Below are positions 10,152 through 18,811 of a stretch of 64,000 nucleotides of DNA, in pieces. The DNA is from Chryseobacterium aurantiacum (GTDB lineage: Bacteria; Bacteroidota; Bacteroidia; Flavobacteriales; Weeksellaceae). Location of the stretch: positions 1 to 64,000 of the forward strand of contig NZ_PXUE01000003.1 in assembly GCF_003020585.1 (NCBI RefSeq), given 5' to 3'. The first letter of the stretch is position 1, and each line of letters starts with the position of its first letter. The notes beneath the pieces were generated by a model. It did no database searches and was not told the origin of the DNA. It saw only the letters and a list, made by a program, of their open reading frames with translations. Both the position numbers and the translations under genes were made by a program.

Positions 10152-11162
10152 TCACACAAATTCTTTCAATTTTCTTGGTGGATAAGTTTTCACCAGATCA
10201 GCAATTGCTTTGATATGTTCCGGCGTGGTACCACAACAGCCTCCAATAATATTGATTAATCCTTTTTCTACATATTCTTTGATCTGTCTGGCCATATCTT
10301 CCGGAGTTTCATCATATTTTCCAAAAGCATTGGGTAAACCGGCATTCGGATAAGCTGAAATATAAAATTCTGAATTATGGGCCAAGGTTTCCAGATAAGG
10401 TGTTAACTGATCTGCTCCCAAAGCACAGTTGAATCCCACGCTTAATAAATTCAAATGGGAAACTGAAATTAAGAAGGCATCTGCTGTCTGCCCGCTCAAG
10501 GTTCTTCCTGAAGCATCTGTGATAGTTCCTGAAACCATAATTGGAATTTTAATTCCCCTTTCGTCTTGCAGTTCATCAATGGCGAACAAAGCAGCCTTGG
10601 CATTCAGAGTATCAAAGATGGTTTCTACTAACAGAATGTCTGACCCTCCGTCTAATAGTGCTTCACACTGCTGTCTGTAAGCAACCCTCAGTTCTTCGAA
10701 TGTTATGGCTCTATATCCGGGATCGTTTACATCAGGACTTAAACTTGCCGTTCTGTTTGTAGGCCCAATGGATCCTGCTACAAATCTTGGTTTATCAGGG
10801 TTTTTGGCTGTAAATTCATCACAGACTTTTCTGGCAATTTTTGCAGACTCATAGTTCAGTTCATAAACCAGATCTTCCATGTGATAATCTGCCATGGCAA
10901 TTGTAGTTCCGGAGAATGTATTGGTTTCAATGATATCTGCATCTGCTTCCAGATACTTTTTGTGAACTTCTTCAATGGCATGAGGCTGGGTAAGGGAAAG
11001 TAGGTCATTATTTCCCTTTACCGGATGTTCCCAGTCTTTGAAACGTTCCCCACGGTAATCTTCTTCTTCGAACTTATATCTCTGAAGCATTGTTCCCATT
11101 GCCCCATCAAGAATTAAAATTCTTTCGGATAAGGCTTTATATAATTGTTCTGAATTTTTCAT
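10152..11162 (-). CDS. metH: Methionine synthase homocysteine-binding subunit (MetH N-terminal domain)
   Basis: 336 residues forming only the homocysteine S-methyltransferase barrel of MetH. The opening [10 protein letters not shown] and the zinc ligands C246 (VGFNCALG), C309 and C310 ([10 protein letters not shown]) match E. coli MetH C247, C310 and C311. It should bind and activate homocysteine and receive the methyl group from the separately encoded cobalamin subunit. A stand-alone betaine- or SMM-type methyltransferase is the alternative, but the neighbouring C-terminal MetH makes the split enzyme more likely. Its start overlaps the four-helix-bundle gene by 26 bp. Confidence 0.94.
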   Translation of the reverse strand: MKNSEQLYKALSERILILDGAMGTMLQRYKFEEEDYRGERFKDWEHPVKGNNDLLSLTQPHAIEEVHKKYLEADADIIETNTFSGTTIAMADYHMEDLVYELNYESAKIARKVCDEFTAKNPDKPRFVAGSIGPTNRTASLSPDVNDPGYRAITFEELRVAYRQQCEALLDGGSDILLVETIFDTLNAKAALFAIDELQDERGIKIPIMVSGTITDASGRTLSGQTADAFLISVSHLNLLSVGFNCALGADQLTPYLETLAHNSEFYISAYPNAGLPNAFGKYDETPEDMARQIKEYVEKGLINIIGGCCGTTPEHIKAIADLVKTYPPRKLKEFV

Positions 11163-11529
11163 TTTCTATCTTTTTGTAATAATTTATAAATCCGCTCGTC
11201 AATTTTTTAGACAAGTGAATTTTTTTACTAATGATTTCAAAATTCACATTAGAAACATATTTCTGATCTAAGGCGACCCCAAATTTAGTTTCCAATTCAT
11301 AGAGAGACTCTTGAGCAGCATGCAAAAATTGTAATGCATCATCTTTAGAAGTTCTTCTTTCGTATCCTTCAGCTATGTTTAATGGAACTGAAGTGGCAAT
11401 TCTTCTTACCTGACTGGTTAAATCAAATAATTCTTTCTTAGGAAATCTTGTGGTTAAAATATAAGCCAGGTTCACCAACTTTTTTCCTTGTATCCAAACT
11501 TCTAGCTCTGTACAGTCTCTACTCATCAT
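11137..11529 (-). CDS. Four-helix-bundle protein of the 23S rRNA IVP family
   Basis: 130 residues with the marks of the four-helix-bundle family (S23/IVP type): [11 protein letters not shown] near the N-terminus, [15 protein letters not shown], then [13 protein letters not shown]. The family is named after open frames found in intervening sequences of 23S rRNA, but most members are scattered singly in genomes with unknown function. It sits inside the methionine locus and overlaps the start of the MetH N-terminal gene by 26 bp. A paralogue lies at 52731-53138. A start one codon later is equally possible. Confidence 0.85.
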   Translation of the reverse strand: MMSRDCTELEVWIQGKKLVNLAYILTTRFPKKELFDLTSQVRRIATSVPLNIAEGYERRTSKDDALQFLHAAQESLYELETKFGVALDQKYVSNVNFEIISKKIHLSKKLTSGFINYYKKIENEKFRTII

Positions 11530-11561
11530 CTAGGTATCAATGGTCAACTATTATCTTTCGA

Positions 11562-12722
11562 TTAGCCTAAAGCTTGCTTTAAATCCGCAATGATATCCTC
11601 TACATTCTCTAATCCTACAGAGCAGCGAACTAATCCTGCTGTAATTCCTACTTCATTTCTTTCTTCATCTGACAATTTGGAGTGTGTGGTGGATGCCGGA
11701 TGAGTAACGATCGTTCTTGTATCACCAAGGTTAGCAGAAAGCGAACACATTTGTATCTTGTCCAAGAAGTTTCTTCCACCCTCTATTCCGCCTTTTATTT
11801 CAAAAGCAACAATGTTACCACCAAGTTTCATTTGTTTCTTGGCTACTTCATAGCTAGGATGGGATTTGAGGAACGGATATTTTACCAATTCCACATTAGG
11901 ATGGCTTTCTAAAAACTCAGCTACTTTCAAAGCATTTTCGCAGTGTTTTTCCACGCGGATAGCCAATGTTTCTAAGCTTTTTGATAATACCCATGCATTA
12001 AAAGGAGACAGAGCGGGACCTGTATTTCTTGCGAAAAGATAGATTTCTCTGATCAGGTCTTCTTTACCTACTGCTATTCCTCCCAATACTCTTCCCTGCC
12101 CGTCAATCAACTTCGTTGCAGAGTGTACAACAACATCTGCACCATATTTAATAGGCTGCTGAAGATAAGGTGTTGCAAAACAGTTATCTACAATAAATAT
12201 CAGATTATGTTTTTTAGCAATCTTCCCAAAAAACTCCAGGTCCAGAATTTCTATAGCAGGATTGGTAGGTGTTTCAAGGTATAGTACTTTTGTATTAGGT
12301 TTAATGTATTTCTCAACATTCTCTGCATCTCCGGCCTTGAAATAAGTAGTTTCAATATTCCATTTCGGAAAATACTTGGTAAATAAGGTGTGGGTAGATC
12401 CAAAAACCGACTGGCAGCTTACAATATGGTCCCCCGCACTCAATAACGCTGCAAATGTTGAATAGATGGCAGCCATTCCTGTAGCAAATGCATATCCGGC
12501 TTCTGCGCCTTCCATTTTTGCAATTTTATCTGTAAATTCCGTTACATTTGGATTGGAAAAGCGACTGTATAAGTTTTTAGGTTTTTCTTCAGCAAAACTT
12601 GCTCTCATATCCTCAGCATCCTGAAATATAAAACTGGAAGTAAGGTATAATGGCGTAGAATGCTCGTCAAACTGACTTCTTTCAGTTTGGGTTCTTATTG
12701 CTGATGTTTCAAAATTTTCCAT
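11562..12722 (-). CDS. metZ: PLP-dependent trans-sulfuration enzyme (O-acetylhomoserine sulfhydrylase or cystathionine gamma-synthase)
   Basis: 386 residues of the Cys/Met metabolism PLP family. The Schiff-base lysine is K204 in HSATKLIDGQGRVLGG, and YSRFSNPNV and YAFATGMAAI form the cofactor pocket. The enzyme replaces the activated hydroxyl of homoserine with sulfide or cysteine. As MetX in this locus is an acetyltransferase-type enzyme, O-acetylhomoserine is the likely substrate. Sequence alone does not separate direct sulfhydrylation (MetZ/MetY) from cystathionine synthesis (MetB). The symbol is therefore tentative. Confidence 0.9.
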   Translation of the reverse strand: MENFETSAIRTQTERSQFDEHSTPLYLTSSFIFQDAEDMRASFAEEKPKNLYSRFSNPNVTEFTDKIAKMEGAEAGYAFATGMAAIYSTFAALLSAGDHIVSCQSVFGSTHTLFTKYFPKWNIETTYFKAGDAENVEKYIKPNTKVLYLETPTNPAIEILDLEFFGKIAKKHNLIFIVDNCFATPYLQQPIKYGADVVVHSATKLIDGQGRVLGGIAVGKEDLIREIYLFARNTGPALSPFNAWVLSKSLETLAIRVEKHCENALKVAEFLESHPNVELVKYPFLKSHPSYEVAKKQMKLGGNIVAFEIKGGIEGGRNFLDKIQMCSLSANLGDTRTIVTHPASTTHSKLSDEERNEVGITAGLVRCSVGLENVEDIIADLKQALG

Positions 12723-12739
12723 ATAGTTTTAATTAATGT

Positions 12740-12828
12740 AACAATGTAGCAGTCTAATAATGTAACAATGAGATTCTTCGCTACGCTCAGAATGACAATA
12801 ACTATTATTGGTAAACTGATACATTGTT
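12740..12828. repeat. Large imperfect inverted repeat enclosing a REP-like palindrome
   Basis: The outer arms are 12740-12761 (AACAATGTAgCAGTcTA..ATAAT) and 12804-12828 (ATTATT..GTAAACTGaTACATTGTT). They pair with few mismatches. The loop contains GATTCTTCGCTACGCTCAGA followed by ATGAC, a palindrome (ATTCT...AGAAT around GCTACGC) that I recognise as resembling the dispersed GTCATTCTGAGCGnAGCGAAG-type repeat seen in many genomes. Short AATGTAACAATG units are repeated on the left side. It fills the 120 bp gap between homoserine dehydrogenase and the trans-sulfuration gene. Confidence 0.7.
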
Positions 12829-12842
12829 ATATTGGTACATTA

Positions 12843-14381
12843 TTATTTTGTTTCACTTACTCTTAAAATATCTCCGAATACTCCTCTTGCAGTTACTTGT
12901 GCTCCGGCTCCGGCTCCCATAATTACAATTGGGTTTTCTCCATAACTTTCTGTATAAATCTCAAAAATAGAATCGGAACCTTTCAACTGTCCTAAGGCTG
13001 AAGTAGCAGGCACAGAAATCAGTTTTACATCCAATTCGCCTTTGTCTTTCTGTAAGTCACCGTGTAGATCACCAACATATCTCAATACATGACCAGGCTC
13101 TTGATTTTCTTTAATTTTCTGGTATTCTTCATCCAATTCTTCAAGTCTGGAAAGGAATTCTGGTTTTGAAACTGAAAGTAAACTTTCCGGGACCAGATTT
13201 TGAATATTTATATCGTCAAATTCATTGATTAGATCCAGCTCTCTTGCCAAAATCAATAATTTTCTTGCTACATCATTTCCGGATAGGTCTTCTCTTGGAT
13301 CCGGTTCTGTGTATCCTTTTTCTAAAGCCTCATTGATGATCGTTGAGAATTTGTTATTTCTCAAAGAAAAATTATTGAAAACATAGCTCAATGTTCCGGA
13401 GAACACCCCTTTGATTCTTGTGATATTTTCTCCTGAAAGGTGTAATAATTTAATGGTATCAATTAACGGAAGACCCGCTCCTACATTGGTCTCATACAGA
13501 TAACGTCTGTTATTTTTGCTTAACGTATATCTTAGTTTTCTATATTCCTCGATAGGAAGAGTGTTGAAAATTTTGTTGGAAGAGACTAAATCAAATCCAT
13601 TTTCTGCCAAAGCGTGATAGTTTTTAACAAAATCCTTACTTGCAGTGTTATCCACAACAATCAGGTTTTCTAATTGATTTTCATTAGAAAAATTAATCAG
13701 CTCCTGAATGCTTGACGGATGTTCTGCAGTTAAAACCTCATCTGCCCAGTTGGCATCAAAACCTTTTTTGTTGAAGGCAATTTTCTTTGAGTTAGCTACT
13801 GCAACAACCTTCAGGTCTATTTTTTTACGTCTTTTTATTTCTTCTGAAGATTCCAGAACCTGTTCTATCAAAGTTTTCCCCACGTTACCATGCCCAATGA
13901 TGGCCAGATGAACGGGCTTTGGCTTTTTGAAAATTTCGGACTCTATGATATTTTTTGTTTTTTCATCCTGCGAAGAAGTCACCACAATATTCACTCTGTT
14001 TTCTCCTGCTACCTGATTTAAAAGTAATGGGAAAACGTTGTTTCTGGCCAGTTCGGCAAAAACTTTATTGAAATCTTCTGCTACAAAACCAATGACAGAA
14101 ACATTATTAATACTATAAATTTGTGAAACTTTTCCTGATTTTCTTTCTGCTTCAAATTCATCGATAAGACAAGCAACGGCTTTTTCTGCATCATTTTCCT
14201 GAACCAAAATAGAAATTCCGTTTTCTATGGCTTGCTGAGAGATTACTCCTACACTGATACGCGCTAAAGTAAGCGCTTTAAAAATTCGTCCGTCAATTCC
14301 GATTTCTCCTAGGAAATCTTCTCCTTCAAATTTGACGATTGATCTGTTCTTTAAAAATTTTATTTCGTTAGCCTTTTTCAT
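12843..14381 (-). CDS. Homoserine dehydrogenase with N-terminal ACT-type regulatory domain
   Basis: 512 residues. Residues about 1-165 resemble the ACT-domain pair of bifunctional aspartokinase/homoserine dehydrogenase (GEIGIDGRIFKALTLARISV, then VSVIGFVAEDF). From about 175 the Rossmann fold starts (LAIIGHGNVGKTLIEQ), followed by catalytic-domain motifs ETNVGAGLPLI, FSGTLSYV and GYTEPDPREDLSGNDVARK. The enzyme reduces aspartate semialdehyde to homoserine. It looks like ThrA without its kinase catalytic domain. The start overlaps metX by 14 bp, so the two genes are co-transcribed. Confidence 0.93.
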   Translation of the reverse strand: MKKANEIKFLKNRSIVKFEGEDFLGEIGIDGRIFKALTLARISVGVISQQAIENGISILVQENDAEKAVACLIDEFEAERKSGKVSQIYSINNVSVIGFVAEDFNKVFAELARNNVFPLLLNQVAGENRVNIVVTSSQDEKTKNIIESEIFKKPKPVHLAIIGHGNVGKTLIEQVLESSEEIKRRKKIDLKVVAVANSKKIAFNKKGFDANWADEVLTAEHPSSIQELINFSNENQLENLIVVDNTASKDFVKNYHALAENGFDLVSSNKIFNTLPIEEYRKLRYTLSKNNRRYLYETNVGAGLPLIDTIKLLHLSGENITRIKGVFSGTLSYVFNNFSLRNNKFSTIINEALEKGYTEPDPREDLSGNDVARKLLILARELDLINEFDDINIQNLVPESLLSVSKPEFLSRLEELDEEYQKIKENQEPGHVLRYVGDLHGDLQKDKGELDVKLISVPATSALGQLKGSDSIFEIYTESYGENPIVIMGAGAGAQVTARGVFGDILRVSETK

Positions 14382-15324
14382 TACTATATAAAATGTTTTT
14401 TATTATATTATTTAATTGTTGATATTCCATTAGGAAGGCATCGTGCCCGTGCATAGATTGGATCTCGTGATAAGAAATATTCTCTTTTTTCTTTTTTAAG
14501 TTCTCAAAACACATTCGGATTTCAAAAGCGGGAAAGAATAAGTCGGTATCTACGGAGATCATGTGCATTCGTGCTTCTATTTTCTCGAGTGCAGCTTCAT
14601 CAGCATTAATATTCATCAGCAAATGATTCATGAGCTTGTAGGCTTGTAAACTAAACCTTTCGTTTAATGCATTACCATGATAAACTAACCAGTCTTCTGA
14701 TTCTAAGCGTTGCTTTTCCTTATTGTATTTATTTTGAAATCTATCGTTAAGAGATTCTGGAGTTCTATAACACAACATGGCATGAATTCTTGCTTTTTGT
14801 AGTGGCTCATCTTTATCATTCAATAAAAATTTCTGAACCAGACATTGTGCATGAAGCCAATCGTGAGTTCTGTAATCACAGGCTATAGGAATAAAGATTT
14901 CCGCAAGCTTAGGTTGCTTTGCAAGCATTTCCCATGCAATTCCTCCTCCAAGAGAGCCGCCAATAATGGCATATAGGTTTTTGATATGTAAAGCTTCCAG
15001 CCCTTTCAGAAATATATTGGCTATATCTGATGGCGTGAAGTCTTCATAATCTTCAATTAAAAAATGATCATATCCATTTCCAGGGATATTGAAACACAGA
15101 ACGGTGTATTTATTCGTATCAACAATTTGATTTTCTCCTACCAATTGCTTCCACCAGCCTGTCTCTCCGGATACGCTTGAATTTCCGGTTAAGGCATGAT
15201 TAATTAAAATAATAGGAGCTGTAAATAGGTCTTTCCCGAAAAGCTCATAGCTTAACGAGATATTGTATTCCTTTTGAGAATAAGTTTGATACGAAAGATT
15301 AATATAGTTTAGTTCTGTTTTCAA
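14368..15324 (-). CDS. metX: Homoserine O-acetyltransferase-type enzyme
   Basis: 318 residues, alpha/beta-hydrolase fold. The nucleophile elbow is IGGSLGGG (S124), the oxyanion region is NHALTGNSS, and the C-terminal catalytic His is in MHGHDAF. It acylates homoserine for entry to methionine synthesis. It is somewhat shorter than typical MetX (about 350-380), mainly in the lid. Acetyl versus succinyl donor cannot be settled from sequence, though the fold is that of MetX and not MetA. First gene after the SAM riboswitch. Confidence 0.92.
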   Translation of the reverse strand: MKTELNYINLSYQTYSQKEYNISLSYELFGKDLFTAPIILINHALTGNSSVSGETGWWKQLVGENQIVDTNKYTVLCFNIPGNGYDHFLIEDYEDFTPSDIANIFLKGLEALHIKNLYAIIGGSLGGGIAWEMLAKQPKLAEIFIPIACDYRTHDWLHAQCLVQKFLLNDKDEPLQKARIHAMLCYRTPESLNDRFQNKYNKEKQRLESEDWLVYHGNALNERFSLQAYKLMNHLLMNINADEAALEKIEARMHMISVDTDLFFPAFEIRMCFENLKKKKENISYHEIQSMHGHDAFLMEYQQLNNIIKNILYSNEKG

Positions 15325-15392
15325 TTCTATTATATTATTATTTTAATACAATTGAAAATGCCACAGGAAATGGCTGAAAAGAACTTCAGTAA

Positions 15393-15496
15393 GTTATCTG
15401 TCCAAAATAATTTTGGTAGAACGTAGCACCTTCTTTGCTTGCGCAAAGGGTTGCTAAGGTTTCATAGGGTCTAATCCCTCAACCTTTCTTGATAAC
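15393..15496 (-). ncRNA. SAM-I (S-box) riboswitch
   Basis: On the minus strand the leader carries the SAM-I core in order: GTTATCAAGAAAGGTTGAGG, GGATTAGACCC, TATGAAACC, TTAGCAACC, then AAGGTGCTA with closing AGATAAC. The P1 helix is GTTATC (15496-15491) with GATAAC (15398-15393). It lies 68 bp upstream of metX. Downstream, GCCATTTCCTGTGGC followed by a short T stretch may be part of the expression platform, but the switch mechanism is not clear. Confidence 0.95.
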
Positions 15497-15525
15497 ATTT
15501 TCAATATTTGAATGAACGAATGGTG

Positions 15526-15555
15526 CAAAGGTAGTTCTTTTCTTTTAAAATCAAA
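15526..15555 (-). promoter_or_regulatory. Promoter of the methionine locus
   Basis: On the minus strand TTTG (15555-15552), an 18-base spacer and TACCTTTG (15533-15526) match the Bacteroidota -33/-7 consensus. Transcription would begin about 25 bp before the riboswitch. Confidence 0.75.
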
Positions 15556-15685
15556 AAAAAATTAATTTAATATTTTAAAAAGCCTTTAAATACAAGTATT
15601 TCAAGACCATATTAATAATTATTCAGATGGAAAGAATTGGAATTATTTTGCAAAAAAACTAACTTCGTATGGAAAATGATGATAT

Positions 15686-18301
15686 ATGATCGCCGAAAAA
15701 GAAAGATTACAAGATACCAAATGGAAAAACTGGGGACCTTATGTAAGCAACCGGCAATGGGGAAATGTACGTGAAGACTACAGTACCAATGGAAATGCAT
15801 GGAACTATACCAATCATGATAATGCTGAAAGCTATACCTACCGCTGGGGAGAAGAAGGTATTGCCGGAATTTCTGATGTAAAGCAATTGTTCTGTTTTGC
15901 TTTTTCATTCTGGAATAAAAGAGATAAAATTGTAAAGGAGCGTTTCTTTGGATTGAGTAATCCACAGGGAAATCATGGTGAAGATATTAAGGAAATTTTC
16001 TATTATCTGGATAATACCCCTACTCATAGCTATATGAAGATGGTTTACAAGTATCCTATTAATGAATTTCCCTATGATGAACTTGTTGCCGAAAATGGAC
16101 GACGCAGTAAACAGGAACCGGAATATGAGCTCTTCGATACTGGAATCTTTGACCATGATGAGTATTTTGATATTTTCATTGAATACTGCAAGGCTGATCA
16201 CAATGATATTCTGGTCAGAGTTACTATTTGCAACAGAAGCCAGCATGATGCTCCCATTGTAGTTGCACCTACTGCCTGGTTCAGAAACAACTGGAAATGG
16301 GGATACAACACCTATAAAGCTGATATGTATGCTTCCCATGACGGAAGTATTAATATTGAACACGACAGTATTTCTATCAAAAAGTTTTATTCAAGAAAAG
16401 ATAATACACAAAGGGTATTCTGTGAAAATGAAACCAATACACCCAAGTTGTATGGTGCTCCTCAGGCAGAAAACACTTATTTTAAAGATGGAATCAATGA
16501 TTTTATTATTCATCGCAGCCATACGGTAAATCCTGAAAAAAGAGGAACAAAGGCTTCTTTTTTGATTGATGAAATAATAGGTGCGGGACAATCTGAAACG
16601 TTTGAATTCAGGCTTTGTCCTGAGCCAACTGCTGAACCTTTTGAGAGGTTTGATGAAATCTTCAGTATCAGAAAATCTGAAGCTGAGGAGTTTTACCGCG
16701 AGGTTCAAACCGATACAACAAACGAGGATGAGAAGAATGTGCAGAGACAAGCTTTTGCAGGACTTCTTTGGAATAAACAGTTTTATCACTACAATATCGG
16801 GAAATGGCTGAAAGGTGACCCTAATTTTGAAGCTCCCAGAAATTTTAATGAATATGTAAGAAATACGGAATGGAATCATCTCCACAATAAGGATATTATT
16901 TCCATGCCTGATAAGTGGGAATATCCCTGGTATGCAACATGGGATCTTGCATTTCACTGTGTTCCTTTATCCATCATTGATGCAGAGTTTGCAAAAGGAC
17001 AGCTTTTACTTCTTACCAAGGAATGGTACATGCACCCCAACGGACAGCTTCCTGCCTATGAATGGAATATGAGTGATGTGAATCCTCCTGTACATGCATG
17101 GTCCTGCTTCAGGGTTTTTAAAATTGATGAGAAAAATAACGGCAAACCTGATTTGTTGTTTTTAGAGAAAGTCTTTCAAAAACTTCTCCTGAACTTTACA
17201 TGGTGGGTGAACCGAAAGGATAAAAACGGAAAGAATATTTTTGGTGGTGGTTTCCTGGGGCTGGATAATATTGGAGCCTTTGACAGAAATATGGTATTAC
17301 AGGATGGCCAGCATCTTGAGCAGGCAGATGGTACAAGCTGGATGGCCATGTATGCTTTAAATATGATGCGAATAGCCATGGAACTTGCCCAATATTATCA
17401 GGTATATGAAGATATGGCCATCAAATTCTTTGAACATTATCTTTACATCGCAGAGGCCATGGAGAATCTGGGTGAAGGAACAAAAGGCCTATGGAATGAG
17501 GAAGACGGTTTCTTCTATGATGTTCTTCAACTTGGGAACGGAGACAGTGTTTCTTTAAGATTGAGAAGTATTGTCGGATTAATTCCATTGTTTGCCGTAG
17601 AAATTGTTGATCATCGATTGCTCGAAAAGATGCCCAACTTCAAAACCAGAATGGAATGGATCTTAAAAAACAAACCTGAACTCACCAAGCTTGTGTCTCA
17701 CTGGGATGAGGAAGGGCAGGGACGAAAACACCTGATGAGTATTCTTCGTAAAAATAGACTGACAAAGGTTTTAAGCAGAATGCTTGATGAAAAGGAATTT
17801 TTAAGTTCCTACGGAATCCGTGCCATGTCTAAGGTATATGAGGAAAACCCGTTTGTATTTTCTGTACATGGGAATGAAAATATGGTGTACTATACCCCTG
17901 CAGAAAGTGACAGCAGAATGTTTGGAGGAAACAGCAATTGGCGTGGCCCCATCTGGTTCCCAATTAATTTTCTGATCGTGGAAAGTTTACAACGTTTCCA
18001 TTATTATTACGGAAATAGCCTGAAAGTGGAACTTCCAACCGGAAGTGGTGAAAAGAAAAATCTTGATGAAGTAGCCCAAAACATCAGTAAAAGACTTTGT
18101 TCTATCTTCTTAAAGGATGAACATGGGCAACGTGCTTTTAATGGAGGAAATCCAAAGTTTAATTATGATGAACATTTTAAGGATTACATTACGTTCTTCG
18201 AATATTTCCATGGAGATAACGGACGTGGCGTGGGTGCTTCTCACCAGACAGGATGGACTGCCACTGTAGCAAAACTGATAAAACCCAGACTTACCTTTTA
18301 A
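15686..18301 (+). CDS. Large glucosidase, GH63/MGH1-like
   Basis: 871 residues, no signal peptide, so probably cytosolic. It resembles the bacterial MGH1-like/GH63 family: an N-terminal beta-sandwich (about 1-340, with WGPYVSNRQWG and YRWGEEGIAGISD) and an (alpha/alpha)6 barrel (about 360-870, with WYATWDLAFH, GQLPAYEWNMSDVNPPVHAW, DGTSWMAMYALNM and NSNWRGPIWFPIN). Such enzymes hydrolyse alpha-glucosidic or mannosidic bonds of oligosaccharides. The substrate cannot be inferred. Frames further upstream are closed by a stop just before this ATG, which supports the start. Confidence 0.9.
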   Translation: MIAEKERLQDTKWKNWGPYVSNRQWGNVREDYSTNGNAWNYTNHDNAESYTYRWGEEGIAGISDVKQLFCFAFSFWNKRDKIVKERFFGLSNPQGNHGEDIKEIFYYLDNTPTHSYMKMVYKYPINEFPYDELVAENGRRSKQEPEYELFDTGIFDHDEYFDIFIEYCKADHNDILVRVTICNRSQHDAPIVVAPTAWFRNNWKWGYNTYKADMYASHDGSINIEHDSISIKKFYSRKDNTQRVFCENETNTPKLYGAPQAENTYFKDGINDFIIHRSHTVNPEKRGTKASFLIDEIIGAGQSETFEFRLCPEPTAEPFERFDEIFSIRKSEAEEFYREVQTDTTNEDEKNVQRQAFAGLLWNKQFYHYNIGKWLKGDPNFEAPRNFNEYVRNTEWNHLHNKDIISMPDKWEYPWYATWDLAFHCVPLSIIDAEFAKGQLLLLTKEWYMHPNGQLPAYEWNMSDVNPPVHAWSCFRVFKIDEKNNGKPDLLFLEKVFQKLLLNFTWWVNRKDKNGKNIFGGGFLGLDNIGAFDRNMVLQDGQHLEQADGTSWMAMYALNMMRIAMELAQYYQVYEDMAIKFFEHYLYIAEAMENLGEGTKGLWNEEDGFFYDVLQLGNGDSVSLRLRSIVGLIPLFAVEIVDHRLLEKMPNFKTRMEWILKNKPELTKLVSHWDEEGQGRKHLMSILRKNRLTKVLSRMLDEKEFLSSYGIRAMSKVYEENPFVFSVHGNENMVYYTPAESDSRMFGGNSNWRGPIWFPINFLIVESLQRFHYYYGNSLKVELPTGSGEKKNLDEVAQNISKRLCSIFLKDEHGQRAFNGGNPKFNYDEHFKDYITFFEYFHGDNGRGVGASHQTGWTATVAKLIKPRLTF

Positions 18302-18322
18302 TAGGTAATGAGCAATAAAAAA

Positions 18323-18341
18323 GCCGGATAAATTATCCGGC
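18323..18341. terminator. Bidirectional terminator between the glucosidase and osmC
   Basis: GCCGGATA (18323-18330) pairs with TATCCGGC (18334-18341), flanked by A runs and T runs on both sides, so it can stop transcription from both directions. Confidence 0.85.
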
Positions 18342-18364
18342 TTTTTCTATTTTTATATCAGAGA

Positions 18365-18784
18365 TTAAATTTTTTCTCCATTCACATAGACTTCGTATCC
18401 GATTTCTACATTCGGTTCTAAAGTTTTTGATACAGAACAATACTTTTCAAAAGACAATTCTGCAGCCTTTTGAGCTTTTTTAGGGTCAATTTCTCCCTCT
18501 AAAAGAAATTTCACGTTGATTGATTTAAAAGGTTTTGCATCTTCTACCTGCACTCTTTCTCCTTCTACTTCTGCCTGAAAACTCTTGATTTCCTGACGCT
18601 GCTTCTTCAGAATAGAAACCACATCTATCCCGCTGCATCCTGCTACTGCCATTAGTACACTCTCCATTGGAGAAACTCCTTTAGCTCCCGGCTGGGAAGT
18701 ATTATCCAAAAGAATTGAATTTCCCTGGGCATTTGTACATTCAAATAAAAAATCGTCGTTTATTCTGTTAAGTGTAATTTTCAT
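18365..18784 (-). CDS. OsmC family protein
   Basis: 139 residues. OsmC/Ohr proteins reduce organic hydroperoxides with a cysteine pair. The segment AVAGCSGIDVVSILKK carries one Cys in the usual place, and the second family Cys is in EKYCSVSKTL. It is of the YhfA-like general OsmC subgroup and not clearly Ohr. It is the last gene of the minus-strand membrane cluster, 27 bp after the DUF58 gene. Confidence 0.92.
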   Translation of the reverse strand: MKITLNRINDDFLFECTNAQGNSILLDNTSQPGAKGVSPMESVLMAVAGCSGIDVVSILKKQRQEIKSFQAEVEGERVQVEDAKPFKSINVKFLLEGEIDPKKAQKAAELSFEKYCSVSKTLEPNVEIGYEVYVNGEKI

Positions 18785-18811
18785 TATTTATTGCTTATTG
18801 CTTCTACAAAG

